A stretch of DNA of 64,000 nucleotides from Alteromonas sp. M12 (GTDB lineage: Bacteria; Pseudomonadota; Gammaproteobacteria; Enterobacterales; Alteromonadaceae). The position numbers and the translations under genes were made by a program. The notes under the pieces were generated by a model. That model was not told the origin of the DNA. It was given only the letters and a program-made list of their open reading frames with translations, and made no database searches. The stretch is taken from assembly GCF_037478005.1 (NCBI RefSeq), contig NZ_CP144164.1:992001-1056000 (forward strand), given 5' to 3'. This document shows, piece by piece, positions 55,025-64,000 of the stretch. Within the stretch, counting starts at the first letter, position 1. Each line of letters opens with the position of its first letter.

Positions 55025-56464
55025 ACTAACCGGAAAGGTAACCGTGAATTCGACGCCTTTTCCAATTTTAGATTTACAATCAATGTGCCCAGCTAATACT
55101 TTAACCACAATGTCGTAACATATGTGCATACCCAAACCAGAACCGCCATTGTGCCGAGCGCTGGTAAAAAATGGTTTGTATAAGTTTTCAATCGTATATT
55201 CTGACATCCCACAACCGTTATCTTTGTATATTAGCTCTAACATCGGTTGACCTATCGCTTGCTCGATAACCCTTATTTTAAAGAAGATATGACCAATTTG
55301 CTTTGCGTCAAAACCGTGTTGTACAGAGTTCATAATCAGATTTATCAGTAATTGGCTAATCGCACCGGGATTACTATAGACTTCCAATTCAGGATCTATG
55401 TCAAAACAAAATTTTTGATTGGAGCGCTTTAAGCGTGGTTTCAAGGTCAATAAAATTTCATTTACGTAACTAATAAGATTAATTTTACGAGCTTCTTGAC
55501 TGTGCTGGTCTAAGGAAAGTTGTTTGAAGGTTTTAATTAACTGAGTAGAGCGAATCAAATTGCGTTCAACAATATCAACACTCTCTTCGGTTGCTGCAAA
55601 AAATTGTTCTAACTCGGATCGCTTTAGTTGTTCTTGTTGAAAGGCTTGTGTTGTCTTGCTCAGAATACTGCGTAAGTAGGAAATCGCTGTGATAGCAACA
55701 CCTGTTGGTGTATTGATCTCATGCGTTAGACTCGACATCATGGTTCCCAAAGCCGCCATATTTTCTAATTCGACTAACTGGTTTTGTACCTCGTTGCGCT
55801 GGTCTAACGCCTTTTTCAACATATGATTGGTATTGGTTAATTCTTGTGTTCGTTCTTCAACTCGTCTTTCTAATTCGGCATTGGTTTCTTTCAGTTGTTG
55901 AATGTTGTTAGCTCGTTCAAGAATAATTGAGACAATTTGAGCCTCGTAGGTCAAGGAGTCTATATCGTCTTGTTCAGGGACTCCCGAGGTCGGAAAAAAC
56001 ATAGAAAATGTGCCAAACACTTCGCCATTAGGGGAAATGATGGGTTGTGACCAACAGCAGCGTATACCGCAAGCAATGGCGACATTTTGTAATTCATGCC
56101 AGTGGGGATCTTGAATAATATCTTCACTTACGGCTAATTCTCTTTTGCCTATTGCTACAGCACAAGTTGTTGCAGCAGGAAATACCTTTTGATTTTTTAA
56201 AGCCTCCAGAAGCGGCAGTGGTAAACTTGGCCCAACGAATGGGTTTAGCACAGTGCGTGAGCTATCTAACAAGCTAATCAAACATTTAAGCCCTGTCGTA
56301 GCAGATTCTAGACTTGATACTAATTCGCTTAGTACTTCTTCGAGGGGATTACCATTAACCAACATGTCTAACGCATTTATGCGACCGGACTCAATCGCAT
56401 TATGTCGCTTCAAATGCGTGTAATTGCTTGCACCGCGAATGTTGATAACCTTGTGAGATTTCAT
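54995..56464 (-). CDS. Cytoplasmic GAF-domain sensor histidine kinase
   Basis: 489 residues with no clear membrane helix. A GAF domain (about 35-190) includes FPAATTCAVAIGKRELAVSEDI and CGIRCCWSQPIISPNGEVFGTFSMFF, with several cysteines that could bind a cofactor. A long coiled coil (190-240) leads to a HisKA-like segment with H248 (MMSSLTHEINTPTGVA) and an HATPase (LINLIMNSVQHGFD, GGSGLGMHICYDIV). No partner regulator is adjacent in the same direction. The end overlaps the neighbouring response-regulator gene. Confidence 0.88.
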   Translation of the reverse strand: MKSHKVINIRGASNYTHLKRHNAIESGRINALDMLVNGNPLEEVLSELVSSLESATTGLKCLISLLDSSRTVLNPFVGPSLPLPLLEALKNQKVFPAATTCAVAIGKRELAVSEDIIQDPHWHELQNVAIACGIRCCWSQPIISPNGEVFGTFSMFFPTSGVPEQDDIDSLTYEAQIVSIILERANNIQQLKETNAELERRVEERTQELTNTNHMLKKALDQRNEVQNQLVELENMAALGTMMSSLTHEINTPTGVAITAISYLRSILSKTTQAFQQEQLKRSELEQFFAATEESVDIVERNLIRSTQLIKTFKQLSLDQHSQEARKINLISYVNEILLTLKPRLKRSNQKFCFDIDPELEVYSNPGAISQLLINLIMNSVQHGFDAKQIGHIFFKIRVIEQAIGQPMLELIYKDNGCGMSEYTIENLYKPFFTSARHNGGSGLGMHICYDIVVKVLAGHIDCKSKIGKGVEFTVTFPVSLDKPELDSF

Positions 56465-56552
56465 ATTAATGATTGCTTTATTCTTAATCCGTTAGTAGCA
56501 ATTTTAAACAATGTAGCATAAAAGCCGCTGCTGTCTACGCTAATTTTGCTCG

Positions 56553-57281
56553 TTAAAGGTCACCGTGAATAGCTTGCAAGGCCGCTATTGCGGCAATCGC
56601 TGCGGTTTCCGTTCTTAACACTCGAGGACCCATTTGCACTGTTTGAAAGCCAACTTGCTCAGTGGCATAGATTTCAGACTCGCTAAATCCACCTTCTGGT
56701 CCTATCAATAATTTAACTCCACTGGAGGGGATTGATAAGTGTTTAATACTCTTTTCAGCTCTGGGATGTAAGGTTAATCGAAGCTGTGTGGTGGATTGTT
56801 TTGTCCATTCATGAATCGATGTGCATGGATGTAATGTGGGAATTTGATTTCTACCACATTGTTCACAGGCTGAAATAATTAACTTTTGCCATTGCTGGCA
56901 TTTTTTTTCCCAGCGTTCAGCTGATAATTTCACGCCACATCTTTCGGTGATCAATGGCGTAATTTCAGTGACACCGAGTTCAACTGCTTTTTGAATTGCC
57001 ATATCCATTCTGTCGCCTCGTGAGACACCTTGACCTAAATGAATATTTAATGTGGATTCGACGTTGATAGACAGTTTTGCGTCAATTAACACCTTTGCCT
57101 GACGTTTTTTGGCAGTCACTAGTTCAGCGCTATATTCGTTGCCATCCCCATTAAACAGCACTAATGGGTGACCTTCGTTTAGACGCAGAACACTGACTAT
57201 ATGGTTTGCAGCATCAGGGGTGAGATCAATAATCTGATCAACAATGAGTAAGTCGGGGTGATAAATTCTTGGAATTCGCAT
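56553..57281 (-). CDS. rsmE: 16S rRNA m3U1498 methyltransferase RsmE
   Basis: The 242-residue SPOUT-fold enzyme begins MRIPRIYHPDLL and has QKAVELGVTEITPLITERC, LLIGPEGGFSESEIYA and the C-terminal GPRVLRTETAAIAAIAAL, all of the RsmE family. It methylates uridine 1498 of 16S rRNA. In E. coli gshB follows directly; here the 14-kb accessory block intervenes. Confidence 0.95.
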   Translation of the reverse strand: MRIPRIYHPDLLIVDQIIDLTPDAANHIVSVLRLNEGHPLVLFNGDGNEYSAELVTAKKRQAKVLIDAKLSINVESTLNIHLGQGVSRGDRMDMAIQKAVELGVTEITPLITERCGVKLSAERWEKKCQQWQKLIISACEQCGRNQIPTLHPCTSIHEWTKQSTTQLRLTLHPRAEKSIKHLSIPSSGVKLLIGPEGGFSESEIYATEQVGFQTVQMGPRVLRTETAAIAAIAALQAIHGDL

Positions 57282-57415
57282 GGGATTACAACAGCAGTTA
57301 ACAATGCACTATATGGTATATCAAGTAGAAGGTATCTCAACTAAAGAATTACCGACCATTGGCAAACAACCAAGTAAGTTTATTTAATTAATAAGCAAAG
57401 CCAGTGATTTTCAAA

Positions 57416-57446
57416 TCAAATGCGGTGATTTTGTCACCGCATTTGA
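57416..57446. repeat. Perfect hairpin between rsmE and a small membrane gene
   Basis: A 13-base perfect inverted repeat (TCAAATGCGGTGA / TCACCGCATTTGA) with a 5-base loop, downstream of the minus-strand small gene. No real T-run follows on either strand, so terminator function is uncertain. Confidence 0.55.
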
Positions 57447-57484
57447 ATTAATCAATCATAGAGAAGAATAAATCTTGGCTATTG

Positions 57485-57670
57485 TTAGTTGGCATTTAAC
57501 GTTTTAGTTGAAGTCATTCTATTGTGCGAGCTATCAGTAGATTCCTGCTGATTATTAATAGAAGCATTCTTGCGCGCAAACGCAGTGTGCTCACCCGTAT
57601 CTTTAGCAAGGCAAAAGACCAATAGAATTATCAAACTAACGAAGATAAGAGAGAGAATTAACATTTTCAA
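57485..57670 (-). CDS. Small single-helix membrane protein
   Basis: A 61-residue frame with an N-terminal membrane helix (MKMLILSLIFVSLIILLVFCLA) and a polar, Ser/Asn/Thr-rich tail. A good AAAGGAA site lies 7 bases before the ATG, and a hairpin follows it. These features support a real gene, but no family is recognised. Confidence 0.55.
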   Translation of the reverse strand: MKMLILSLIFVSLIILLVFCLAKDTGEHTAFARKNASINNQQESTDSSHNRMTSTKTLNAN

Positions 57671-58220
57671 TTCCTTTAAAAATATTACTAAGAACCCTTA
57701 ATTTAGGGGCGAATAGCATAGCACTTCTATTAACTAAAGTAGAGTTTAAAATGCTTAAAAAATAAACATTAGTAAAACCCTAACAAATTCAGGTATTTGT
57801 AAATAACCAACATTTTTAAAAGGAGTTCAGCTACCTGTTCTTAATATTAAACAGTGATAAAAATTTTGTTTTAATACAAAAATATGTTGAACAAATTCTG
57901 AAATAAAATCCAAGATATTGAATGTCGAAGCCTTCAAATCCGAGGGATAAAGTAACTTTGATTTTTGACAATTCAATGACAAACACTCTAAATGATTAAA
58001 AGAATTAAGCGAATTAAACTTTAGTCTATGACGCTAAATTGCGACATATACATTAGTCTAATTTGACAAAAAAAGGGTGCATATCTTGTTGTTTCCTTTA
58101 TTATTTCGTCGTCCCACTAATTACCAAGTAGTGATGTTAGCCAAATAAATGAAAAGGCTTTCTTTTGGTGTAGGACTATCGCTATTCAAAGAATTAAAAA
58201 ATGTTCGGGAGAAACAAAAA
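57671..58220. other. AT-rich non-coding region upstream of mscS
   Basis: About 550 bases without a convincing gene. The octamer TTAGTCTA is repeated at 58021 and 58053 (32 bases apart, three helical turns), followed by TTGACA at 58063. This may be the mscS promoter area. The in-frame ATG at 58149 is less likely than 58221 as the mscS start. Confidence 0.4.
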
Positions 58221-59042
58221 ATGCTTGAAGATATAAATGTATCAGAGTTAGTTGAAACTTATGTAATTCCTTGGGGGCTGAACATATTGTTCGCTGTCAT
58301 CATTTACATTATCGGTAAAATGGTTGTTGGAATTCTTGTCAATGTGTTTGGCAAAGTTATGGCTCGCTCTAAATATGACGACATGCTTGTCGACTTTTTA
58401 AAGGCCATAGTTAACGCTATTTTAATGTTGTTTGTTATTGTTGCCTCATTAGACCAACTAGGTGTAGATACTACGTCCTTAGTTGCAATTTTAGGTGCTG
58501 CAGGTTTGGCAATTGGTTTGTCACTACAAGGTTCTTTACAGAATTTTGCTGCAGGTGTGATGTTGCTTGTTTTCCGCCCATTTACTCGCGGAAATTTCAT
58601 CGAAGCAGCTGGTACTGCTGGTGTAGTTAAAGATATCACTATCTTCACTACAGTAATGACAACGCCTGATAACAAAGAAATTATTGTTCCAAACGGTGCT
58701 ATCTATAGCGGTAACATTGTAAACGTATCAGCAAAAGAAACTCGTCGAGTGGATATGGTTGTTGGTATCGGTTACGACGCTGATCTTAAGAAAGCTAAAG
58801 AAGTGCTTATTGAAATGGTTAATGCTGATGAGCGTATACTAAAAGATCCTGCGCCTACAGTTGCTGTTTCAGAATTGGCAGATAGCAGTGTTAACTTTAT
58901 CGTTCGTCCTTGGGTAGCTTCTGCTGACTACTGGGCTGTTAAATTTGACTTCACTGAAGCGGTTAAACTTCGCTTTGACCAAGAAGGCATTAGCATTCCA
59001 TTCCCACAAATGGATGTGCATTTACATAAAACAGAAGAGTAA
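58221..59042 (+). CDS. mscS: Small-conductance mechanosensitive channel
   Basis: 273 residues from the ATG at 58221 (GGAG site), starting MLEDINVSELVETYVIPWGLN, comparable to E. coli MscS MEDLN. Three N-terminal helices; the pore helix LVAILGAAGLAIGLSLQGSLQNFAAGVMLLVFRPF is well conserved. The C-terminal domain ends IPFPQMDVHLHK. It opens upon hypo-osmotic shock to release solutes. The terminator at 59060 follows. Confidence 0.93.
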   Translation: MLEDINVSELVETYVIPWGLNILFAVIIYIIGKMVVGILVNVFGKVMARSKYDDMLVDFLKAIVNAILMLFVIVASLDQLGVDTTSLVAILGAAGLAIGLSLQGSLQNFAAGVMLLVFRPFTRGNFIEAAGTAGVVKDITIFTTVMTTPDNKEIIVPNGAIYSGNIVNVSAKETRRVDMVVGIGYDADLKKAKEVLIEMVNADERILKDPAPTVAVSELADSSVNFIVRPWVASADYWAVKFDFTEAVKLRFDQEGISIPFPQMDVHLHKTEE

Positions 59043-59059
59043 TCTTCCGTTAAATATAA

Positions 59060-59090
59060 AAAATGCCCCTAATTAGGGGTATTTTTTTTA
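59060..59090 (+). terminator. Terminator after mscS
   Basis: ATGCCCCT / AGGGGTAT with a 4-base loop and a run of eight T, 20 bases after the mscS stop. Confidence 0.9.
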
Positions 59091-59131
59091 ACTAAAATTA
59101 ACTCGATACGGATAGTTACATTTACGGGAAA

Positions 59132-59938
59132 TTACATTTTACAGTTCGGTTTATCGATTGCTTGATTCGCCAATGCTTGTGCTGCCGACATATTGGCCGT
59201 AAGGGTTTCAATCCGCGTTGTGGGGGAGGGGTGAGTAGACATAAATTCAGAAGTCCGTTGTCCATCACTTGCCTTGTCCATATTCTTCCATAATTCAACC
59301 GACTGAGTAGGGTCAAACCCAGCTCTTGCCATTAACTCTAAGCCTATTAGATCGGCTTCAGTCTCGTGGGTGCGGCTAAATGGCAGTTGTACACCGACTT
59401 GAACTCCTAAACCAATACCAGCCATAATCATGTTGCTATTTGCCACTTGTTTAGCATTTAAGATTTGATTGGTGGCCTCTAAACCTATGCCGATTAGCGC
59501 CGAATTGGACATTCTTTCATTTCCATGTTCAGCAATAACATGGCCAACTTCATGACCGATAACAGCGGCCAATTGATCTTGATTTTGAGCCACTTTAAGC
59601 AGCCCTGTGTAAACACCAATCTTTCCCCCTGGCAACGCGAAGGCGTTAACTTGATCGTCTTCAAAAACTACCAGCTCCCATTGGCCATCAAAGACACTGC
59701 TAGGCACATGTTTGGTTATGAAGCTTGCAACACAAGAAACATATTGATTATCTACTCCTTGTTGCGAGACTTTCTGTTCTATTTTCATACCATCGAAAGC
59801 TTGCGCTCCCATATCCGCTAATTGATCTTTAGAGTAGAGCTTTAATTGGGACCTGCCTGTGGGAGAGGTAGAACAAGCCGTTAGTAATACTGCGCTAATG
59901 GTAGCTGCTAGACATGTTTTGGAGATGTGTTTAAACAT
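59132..59938 (-). CDS. M48-family zinc metalloprotease lipoprotein (LoiP-like)
   Basis: 268 residues from the ATG at 59938. The lipoprotein signal ends LTAC (Cys22). The M48 domain contains H129-E-V-G-H133 (zinc and catalysis) and a later zinc-ligand Glu in RTHETEADLIGLELMARAGFD. It is related to YggG/LoiP and to the BepA group, but without the TPR domain of BepA. Such proteases act on misassembled outer-membrane proteins. Location near metK and tkt matches loiP in E. coli. Confidence 0.9.
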   Translation of the reverse strand: MFKHISKTCLAATISAVLLTACSTSPTGRSQLKLYSKDQLADMGAQAFDGMKIEQKVSQQGVDNQYVSCVASFITKHVPSSVFDGQWELVVFEDDQVNAFALPGGKIGVYTGLLKVAQNQDQLAAVIGHEVGHVIAEHGNERMSNSALIGIGLEATNQILNAKQVANSNMIMAGIGLGVQVGVQLPFSRTHETEADLIGLELMARAGFDPTQSVELWKNMDKASDGQRTSEFMSTHPSPTTRIETLTANMSAAQALANQAIDKPNCKM

Positions 59939-60044
59939 AAATGATTTCCGATTTCCCGTTAACTGCACTAATTCTTAATTGTTAAGCTTCAATTCAGTTT
60001 TAGATCAGTATGCTGGTAATAATTAATTAACAAGATGTGTATCT

Positions 60045-60497
60045 ATGAAAATGACATTCATAAAATTAGCGGCACTGAGTTTGCCATTTTTAGTATCATC
60101 TTGCGCATCTCATCATACGCGAAATTATGAACGTAACCAATTTGTCACTGAGCTATATGCCAATGTCGATCAAATATACGATGTTAAATTTGAATCTCAT
60201 GCTGGCGAGGCCGCTGCGAGTTGGGGGCTTTGGGGCGCATTGAATAATGTTTACGGAAGCGACAGGCAGATTCTTGCAGGTGCACTAATTGGTGCTTTCT
60301 TCGGTGGATTGCTCACCAGTATTGAAGAGGGCCCTAGTAGAGGGTTCGAGTACCATCTCACCGCAACTGACGGTGAGTATTTAGTTGTGGTTTTAGATTA
60401 CTTCCCAGCTGATGAGGGGGAATGCGTACGAGTTCGGATGGCCAATAAAGTGCATATGATTTTGGTGAATTCTGATTATTGTCAAATTATTGATTAA
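60045..60497 (+). CDS. Predicted lipoprotein with glycine-zipper segment
   Basis: The 150-residue protein has a lipobox-like VSSC (Cys20). A Gly/Ala-rich hydrophobic segment (residues about 82-100, LAGALIGAFFGGLLTS) resembles glycine-zipper lipoproteins. The C-terminal beta-rich part has two cysteines (about 130 and 147). No family is named with confidence. It converges on metK and shares a terminator at 60515. Confidence 0.72.
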   Translation: MKMTFIKLAALSLPFLVSSCASHHTRNYERNQFVTELYANVDQIYDVKFESHAGEAAASWGLWGALNNVYGSDRQILAGALIGAFFGGLLTSIEEGPSRGFEYHLTATDGEYLVVVLDYFPADEGECVRVRMANKVHMILVNSDYCQIID

Positions 60498-60514
60498 CAA
60501 TATCTGTTAAAACA

Positions 60515-60541
60515 AAAATAGCGTCTAAAAGACGCTATTTT
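60515..60541. terminator. Bidirectional terminator between lipoprotein gene and metK
   Basis: AAAATAGCGTCT / AGACGCTATTTT with a 3-base loop: a symmetric structure that serves both converging genes. Confidence 0.85.
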
Positions 60542-60576
60542 GAGTTTAACTAATCATCATATGATGTCTAATTAAT

Positions 60577-61722
60577 TTATAGTGCAGCCTTCAATTGCTC
60601 AGCTTTATCTGTCGCTTCCCAAGGAAACTCTTCGCGGCCAAAGTGACCGTAAGCAGCTGTCGCTTGATAGATAGGACGTTCAAGATCGAGCATTTTTATT
60701 AGGCCATAAGGACGAAGGTCAAAATTAGCTCTTACTAAATCGGTGAGTTTTTGATCTGAGATAACACCAGTACCAAAAGTTTCAATGCTAATTGATGTTG
60801 GTTCGGCTACGCCAATTGCATAAGAAACTTGGATTTCACAACGTTTAGCTAACCCTGCTGCGACTATATTCTTAGCCACATAACGACCGGCGTAAGCCGC
60901 TGAACGATCAACTTTAGAGGGATCTTTTCCTGAGAAACAGCCACCACCATGACGGGCCATGCCGCCATAAGTGTCGACTATTATTTTACGACCAGTCAAT
61001 CCACAGTCACCCATTGGACCACCAATAACAAATCGACCTGTTGGGTTAATTAAAAATTTTGTTTTGGCAGACAACCACTTTTCAGGCAGCACGGGTTTGA
61101 TAATTTCTTCCATAACGGCTTCTTGCAAATCAGCAGTACTGATTGAGTCACAATGTTGAGTTGACAATACAACTGCGTCTATGCCGACAGGTTGATTATT
61201 TTCATAGATAAAAGTGACTTGGCTTTTGGCATCAGGGCGCAACCAAGGCAACGAGTTGTTTTTTCTGACTTCTGCCTGACGTTTTACCAGACGATGGGAA
61301 TAAGTAATTGGCGCAGGCATTAAAACATCGGTTTCATCACTGGCATAGCCAAACATCAAGCCTTGATCTCCCGCACCTTGCTCTTCTGGACGACTACGAT
61401 CAACACCTTGATTAATATCTGGTGACTGTTTACCTATGGCGTTGAGCACTGCACATGAATCTGCGTCAAAACCCATATCTGAGTGGGTATAGCCAATTTC
61501 GCGAACGGTTTTGCGTGTCAATTCTTCAATGTCTACCCAAGCCGAGGTGGTCACTTCACCACCCACAAGTACCATTCCGGTTTTGACAAATGTCTCACAA
61601 GCCACACGGGCTTTAGGGTCTTGGGTTAAAATGGCATCTAACACTGCATCAGAGATTTGATCTGCAATTTTGTCTGGGTGCCCCTCAGAAACAGACTCTG
61701 AAGTAAAAAGATGTGATGTCAT
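60577..61722 (-). CDS. metK: S-adenosylmethionine synthetase
   Basis: 381 residues, as in the family. [24 protein letters not shown] holds the catalytic His and ATP contacts, [15 protein letters not shown] is the signature 1 hexapeptide region, and [20 protein letters not shown] is the P-loop-like signature. It makes S-adenosylmethionine, the corepressor of MetJ. An AAAGGAA site precedes the ATG. A MetJ-box array lies about 95-125 bases upstream. Confidence 0.97.
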   Translation of the reverse strand: MTSHLFTSESVSEGHPDKIADQISDAVLDAILTQDPKARVACETFVKTGMVLVGGEVTTSAWVDIEELTRKTVREIGYTHSDMGFDADSCAVLNAIGKQSPDINQGVDRSRPEEQGAGDQGLMFGYASDETDVLMPAPITYSHRLVKRQAEVRKNNSLPWLRPDAKSQVTFIYENNQPVGIDAVVLSTQHCDSISTADLQEAVMEEIIKPVLPEKWLSAKTKFLINPTGRFVIGGPMGDCGLTGRKIIVDTYGGMARHGGGCFSGKDPSKVDRSAAYAGRYVAKNIVAAGLAKRCEIQVSYAIGVAEPTSISIETFGTGVISDQKLTDLVRANFDLRPYGLIKMLDLERPIYQATAAYGHFGREEFPWEATDKAEQLKAAL

Positions 61723-62071
61723 GTGTTTTTCCTTTCTTGAATTCGCTTAATAGATTCACGCCAAAAGTGATTTCTTATCGGCAATAGTTGCATTCTAATC
61801 ATTATTTTCTAAAATACCAGTCTTTCCGTCTAGACGTCCAAATGGCTATATGTTCAGAATGGTTTCCACTTGTATGTACGTGAATTACCAGAAAAGGAAT
61901 AGAACATAACCAAAAAAAGCATAATCAATAATGAATAAGCGTTGCAGTTCGGCGATGGCTGGTGGAAAATGTTCAACCCCAAAATGAATACAAGCAAATT
62001 AATCAATGTCATAGCCAATTTAGTTAGGCGTTGAGCATGCTTTTAGGCAATTATTTATAGCAGGAGACACC
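61723..62071. other. 349-base divergent control region of metK and tkt
   Basis: Besides the MetJ boxes, no RNA gene, riboswitch or open frame was recognised. The tkt ribosome-binding site is GGAG at 62063-62066. Confidence 0.5.
61816..61847. promoter_or_regulatory. MetJ operator upstream of metK
   Basis: Four adjacent 8-base units, accagtct, ttccgtct, agacgtcc, aaatggct, match the MetJ box AGACGTCT in 5, 5, 7 and 5 positions. Tandem arrays like this are the standard MetJ target, and metK is a known member of the regulon in enteric bacteria. Confidence 0.7.
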
Positions 62072-64000
62072 ATGCCTTCACGTCGAGAACTAGCCAATGC
62101 CATTCGCGCTTTATCAATGGATGCGGTACAACAAGCTAATTCAGGTCACCCCGGAGCACCAATGGGAATGGCTGATATTGCACAAGTATTGTGGAGTGAT
62201 TTTATGCACCACAATCCAGCTAACCCGAAATGGGCTAACCGTGACCGCTTCGTGTTGTCTAATGGTCATGGCTCGATGTTGATCTATTCTTTGTTGCATC
62301 TAACCGGTTACGACTTGCCAATTGAAGAATTAAAAAACTTTCGTCAATTGCATTCAAGGACTCCAGGTCACCCAGAGTATGGCTACGCACCTGGAGTTGA
62401 AACCACTACCGGTCCTTTAGGACAAGGTATTAGTAACGCTGTTGGTATGGCAATCGCTGAAAAAATGTTAGCAGCACAATTTAATCAACCTGAGTTTGAT
62501 ATTGTTGATCATTTCACCTATTGCTTTTTAGGTGATGGTTGTTTGATGGAAGGGGTTTCTCATGAAACTTGTTCACTTGCTGGAACTTTAGGTTTAGGTA
62601 AGTTGATCGCCTTTTGGGATGACAACGGTATTTCCATTGATGGTGAAGTAGAAGGTTGGTTTACTGACGATACTCCTGCTCGTTTTGAGTCTTATGGTTG
62701 GCACGTTATTGCTGACGTGGATGGACACGATCCTGAAGCCATCAATGCTGCAATCAAAGCGGCTAAAGCAGAAACTTCTAAACCCACCATGATTTGTTGT
62801 AAAACAGTCATCGGATTTGGTTCACCTAATAAATCAGGTAGCCACGATAGTCATGGTTCACCTTTAGGTCTTGATGAAGTTGAAGCAACCCGCAAAGAAC
62901 TTAACTGGAACCATGCCCCTTTCGTTATTCCTGAAGATATCTACGCACAATGGGATGCGAAACAAACAGGTTTAGAGCTTGAGCAACAGTGGAATGGAAA
63001 GTTTGCTAAATACGCAGAAGCATATCCAGAGTTAGCCAGTGAGTTTACCCGTCGTTTAAATGGTGACTTACCTGCTGATTTCAGCGATAAAGCCGCCGCA
63101 TATATTAAACAAACCCAAGAAAAAGCTGAAAACGTTGCGAGTCGTAAGTCTTCGCAAAATGCAATTGAAGCCTTTGCCAGTTTACTACCTGAAGTGGTTG
63201 GTGGTTCAGCCGATTTAGCCGGATCTAACCTAACATTGTGGTCTGGTTCAAAAGGTATTACCGCCGATGATGCCAGTGGCAACTATATTTTCTACGGCGT
63301 ACGTGAATTTGGTATGAGCGCGATCATGAATGGTATTGGGCTGCATGGCGGCTTCAGAACTTATGGTGCAACCTTTTTAATGTTCATGGAATACGCTCGT
63401 AATGCTGTGCGTATGTCTGCGTTGATGGGAATTCCTAATATTTTCGTTTATACCCATGATTCCATTGGACAAGGGGAAGATGGTCCAACTCATCAACCTA
63501 TTGAGCAAGTAGCGAATTTACGTCTAACTCCAAATCTAACGACGTGGAGACCTTGTGATGGAGCTGAAACAGCTGTGGCTTGGAAAGCGGCAATTGAGCG
63601 CAAAGATGGACCATCAGCACTGGTATTCAGCCGTCAGGGTTTACCTGCACAATCTCGCAATGAGCAGCAACTTGCTGATATCGTCAAAGGTGGATATGTT
63701 TTGCTGGATTGTGACACGACACCTGAAATCATCTTGATTGCCACAGGCTCTGAAATCGCTATCACGGTTGAAGCTGCGCAAAAATTAACTGCGCAAGGTA
63801 AGGCTGTACGTGTAGTATCTATGCCTAGCACCAATGTCTTTGATGCCCAAGATGCTGATTATCGTGAGTCTGTATTACCTCGCAGCGTGACAAAACGTGT
63901 TGCTGTTGAAGCTGCTCATGTGGATTTTTGGCACAAATATGTTGGATTCGATGGCAAAATCGTTGGTATGACTACCTTTGGTGAGTCTGCCCCTGGTGGC
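62072..64000 (+). CDS. tkt: Transketolase, N-terminal 643 codons (cut by window end)
   Basis: The open frame starts at ATG 62072 and runs to the window end with no stop. [36 protein letters not shown] is the conserved N-terminus. Thiamine diphosphate site: [12 protein letters not shown] and DDNGISIDG. The pyrimidine domain holds FGVREFGM-like [11 protein letters not shown], and the C-terminal domain has begun ([19 protein letters not shown]). About 20 residues are missing. It moves two-carbon units in the pentose phosphate pathway and is needed for xylose use. Confidence 0.96.
   Translation, partial: MPSRRELANAIRALSMDAVQQANSGHPGAPMGMADIAQVLWSDFMHHNPANPKWANRDRFVLSNGHGSMLIYSLLHLTGYDLPIEELKNFRQLHSRTPGHPEYGYAPGVETTTGPLGQGISNAVGMAIAEKMLAAQFNQPEFDIVDHFTYCFLGDGCLMEGVSHETCSLAGTLGLGKLIAFWDDNGISIDGEVEGWFTDDTPARFESYGWHVIADVDGHDPEAINAAIKAAKAETSKPTMICCKTVIGFGSPNKSGSHDSHGSPLGLDEVEATRKELNWNHAPFVIPEDIYAQWDAKQTGLELEQQWNGKFAKYAEAYPELASEFTRRLNGDLPADFSDKAAAYIKQTQEKAENVASRKSSQNAIEAFASLLPEVVGGSADLAGSNLTLWSGSKGITADDASGNYIFYGVREFGMSAIMNGIGLHGGFRTYGATFLMFMEYARNAVRMSALMGIPNIFVYTHDSIGQGEDGPTHQPIEQVANLRLTPNLTTWRPCDGAETAVAWKAAIERKDGPSALVFSRQGLPAQSRNEQQLADIVKGGYVLLDCDTTPEIILIATGSEIAITVEAAQKLTAQGKAVRVVSMPSTNVFDAQDADYRESVLPRSVTKRVAVEAAHVDFWHKYVGFDGKIVGMTTFGESAPGG

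Noticed and set aside
61723..61815. Possible SAM riboswitch in front of metK
   Set aside because: No SAM-I type stem pattern is visible; the adjacent MetJ boxes give a simpler explanation.

Overview
The window is a chromosomal segment of a marine gammaproteobacterium, most likely an Alteromonadaceae member close to Paraglaciecola, Glaciecola or Alteromonas. This is inferred from the AT-rich coding style, the protein similarities (SspA/SspB, LpoA, DolP, DiaA, RsmI, ThrABC and GshB are all of the Enterobacteria/Alteromonas type) and conserved gene order: petBC-sspAB; rsmI divergent from lpoA-yraN-diaA-dolP; pilTU next to yggS-proC-yggT; ruvX-yqgE-gshB; and rsmE, mscS, an M48 peptidase, metK and tkt as neighbours. 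No rRNA, tRNA or CRISPR array was seen.

Layout. 1-2.3 kb: end of the cytochrome bc1 operon, then sspAB. 2.3-9.6 kb: envelope genes (lipoprotein, dolP, diaA, yraN, lpoA), then divergent rsmI-apbE-DMT transporter. 9.6-16.2 kb: carboxynorspermidine dehydrogenase/decarboxylase, pnuC, a D-cysteine desulfhydrase/ACC-deaminase relative, aceK, a decayed receiver-domain pseudogene and chaC. 16.3-18.1 kb: a siderophore-interacting protein and a DUF2798 protein divergent from a MarR regulator. 18.1-18.5 kb: an IS3-type transposase remnant touching an attC-like hairpin. 18.5-24.9 kb: uspA with a possible FNR site, then a threonine operon with leader peptide, attenuator and a probable MetJ operator, followed by ung. 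25-31.2 kb: a small DUF3545 gene, pgi, tal, yaaA, a lytic transglycosylase and a DUF3718-like protein. 31.3-35.3 kb: an orphan PotD-like binding protein paired with a hybrid histidine kinase. 35.4-42.4 kb: DUF4426, yggT, proC, yggS, pilT, pilU, a zinc-ribbon protein, ruvX, yqgE and gshB.

42.4-56.5 kb is an accessory block lying between gshB and rsmE, genes that are neighbours in E. coli. It holds a cysteine-synthase-like gene with a divergent Lrp-type regulator, a complete xylose module (GH43 lipoprotein, MFS symporter, ThuA-like protein, xylA, xylB, xylR), a DUF2306 protein, a NarL-type two-component pair and a GAF histidine kinase. 56.5-64 kb returns to the conserved backbone: rsmE, mscS, M48 lipoprotein, metK and the first 643 codons of tkt.

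The observations I rate highest are: the binding-protein/hybrid-kinase pair without transporter genes, which may sense a polyamine-like ligand in a genome that also makes (nor)spermidine by the carboxy route; three tandem MetJ boxes over the thrABC promoter upstream of a Thr/Ile-rich attenuator; the gshB-rsmE island; the receiver-domain pseudogene; and the IS remnant with an attC-like site. I did not find a clearly new multi-gene system. The kinase/binding-protein pair is the best candidate. Functions are read from sequence by eye, and no database search was run.
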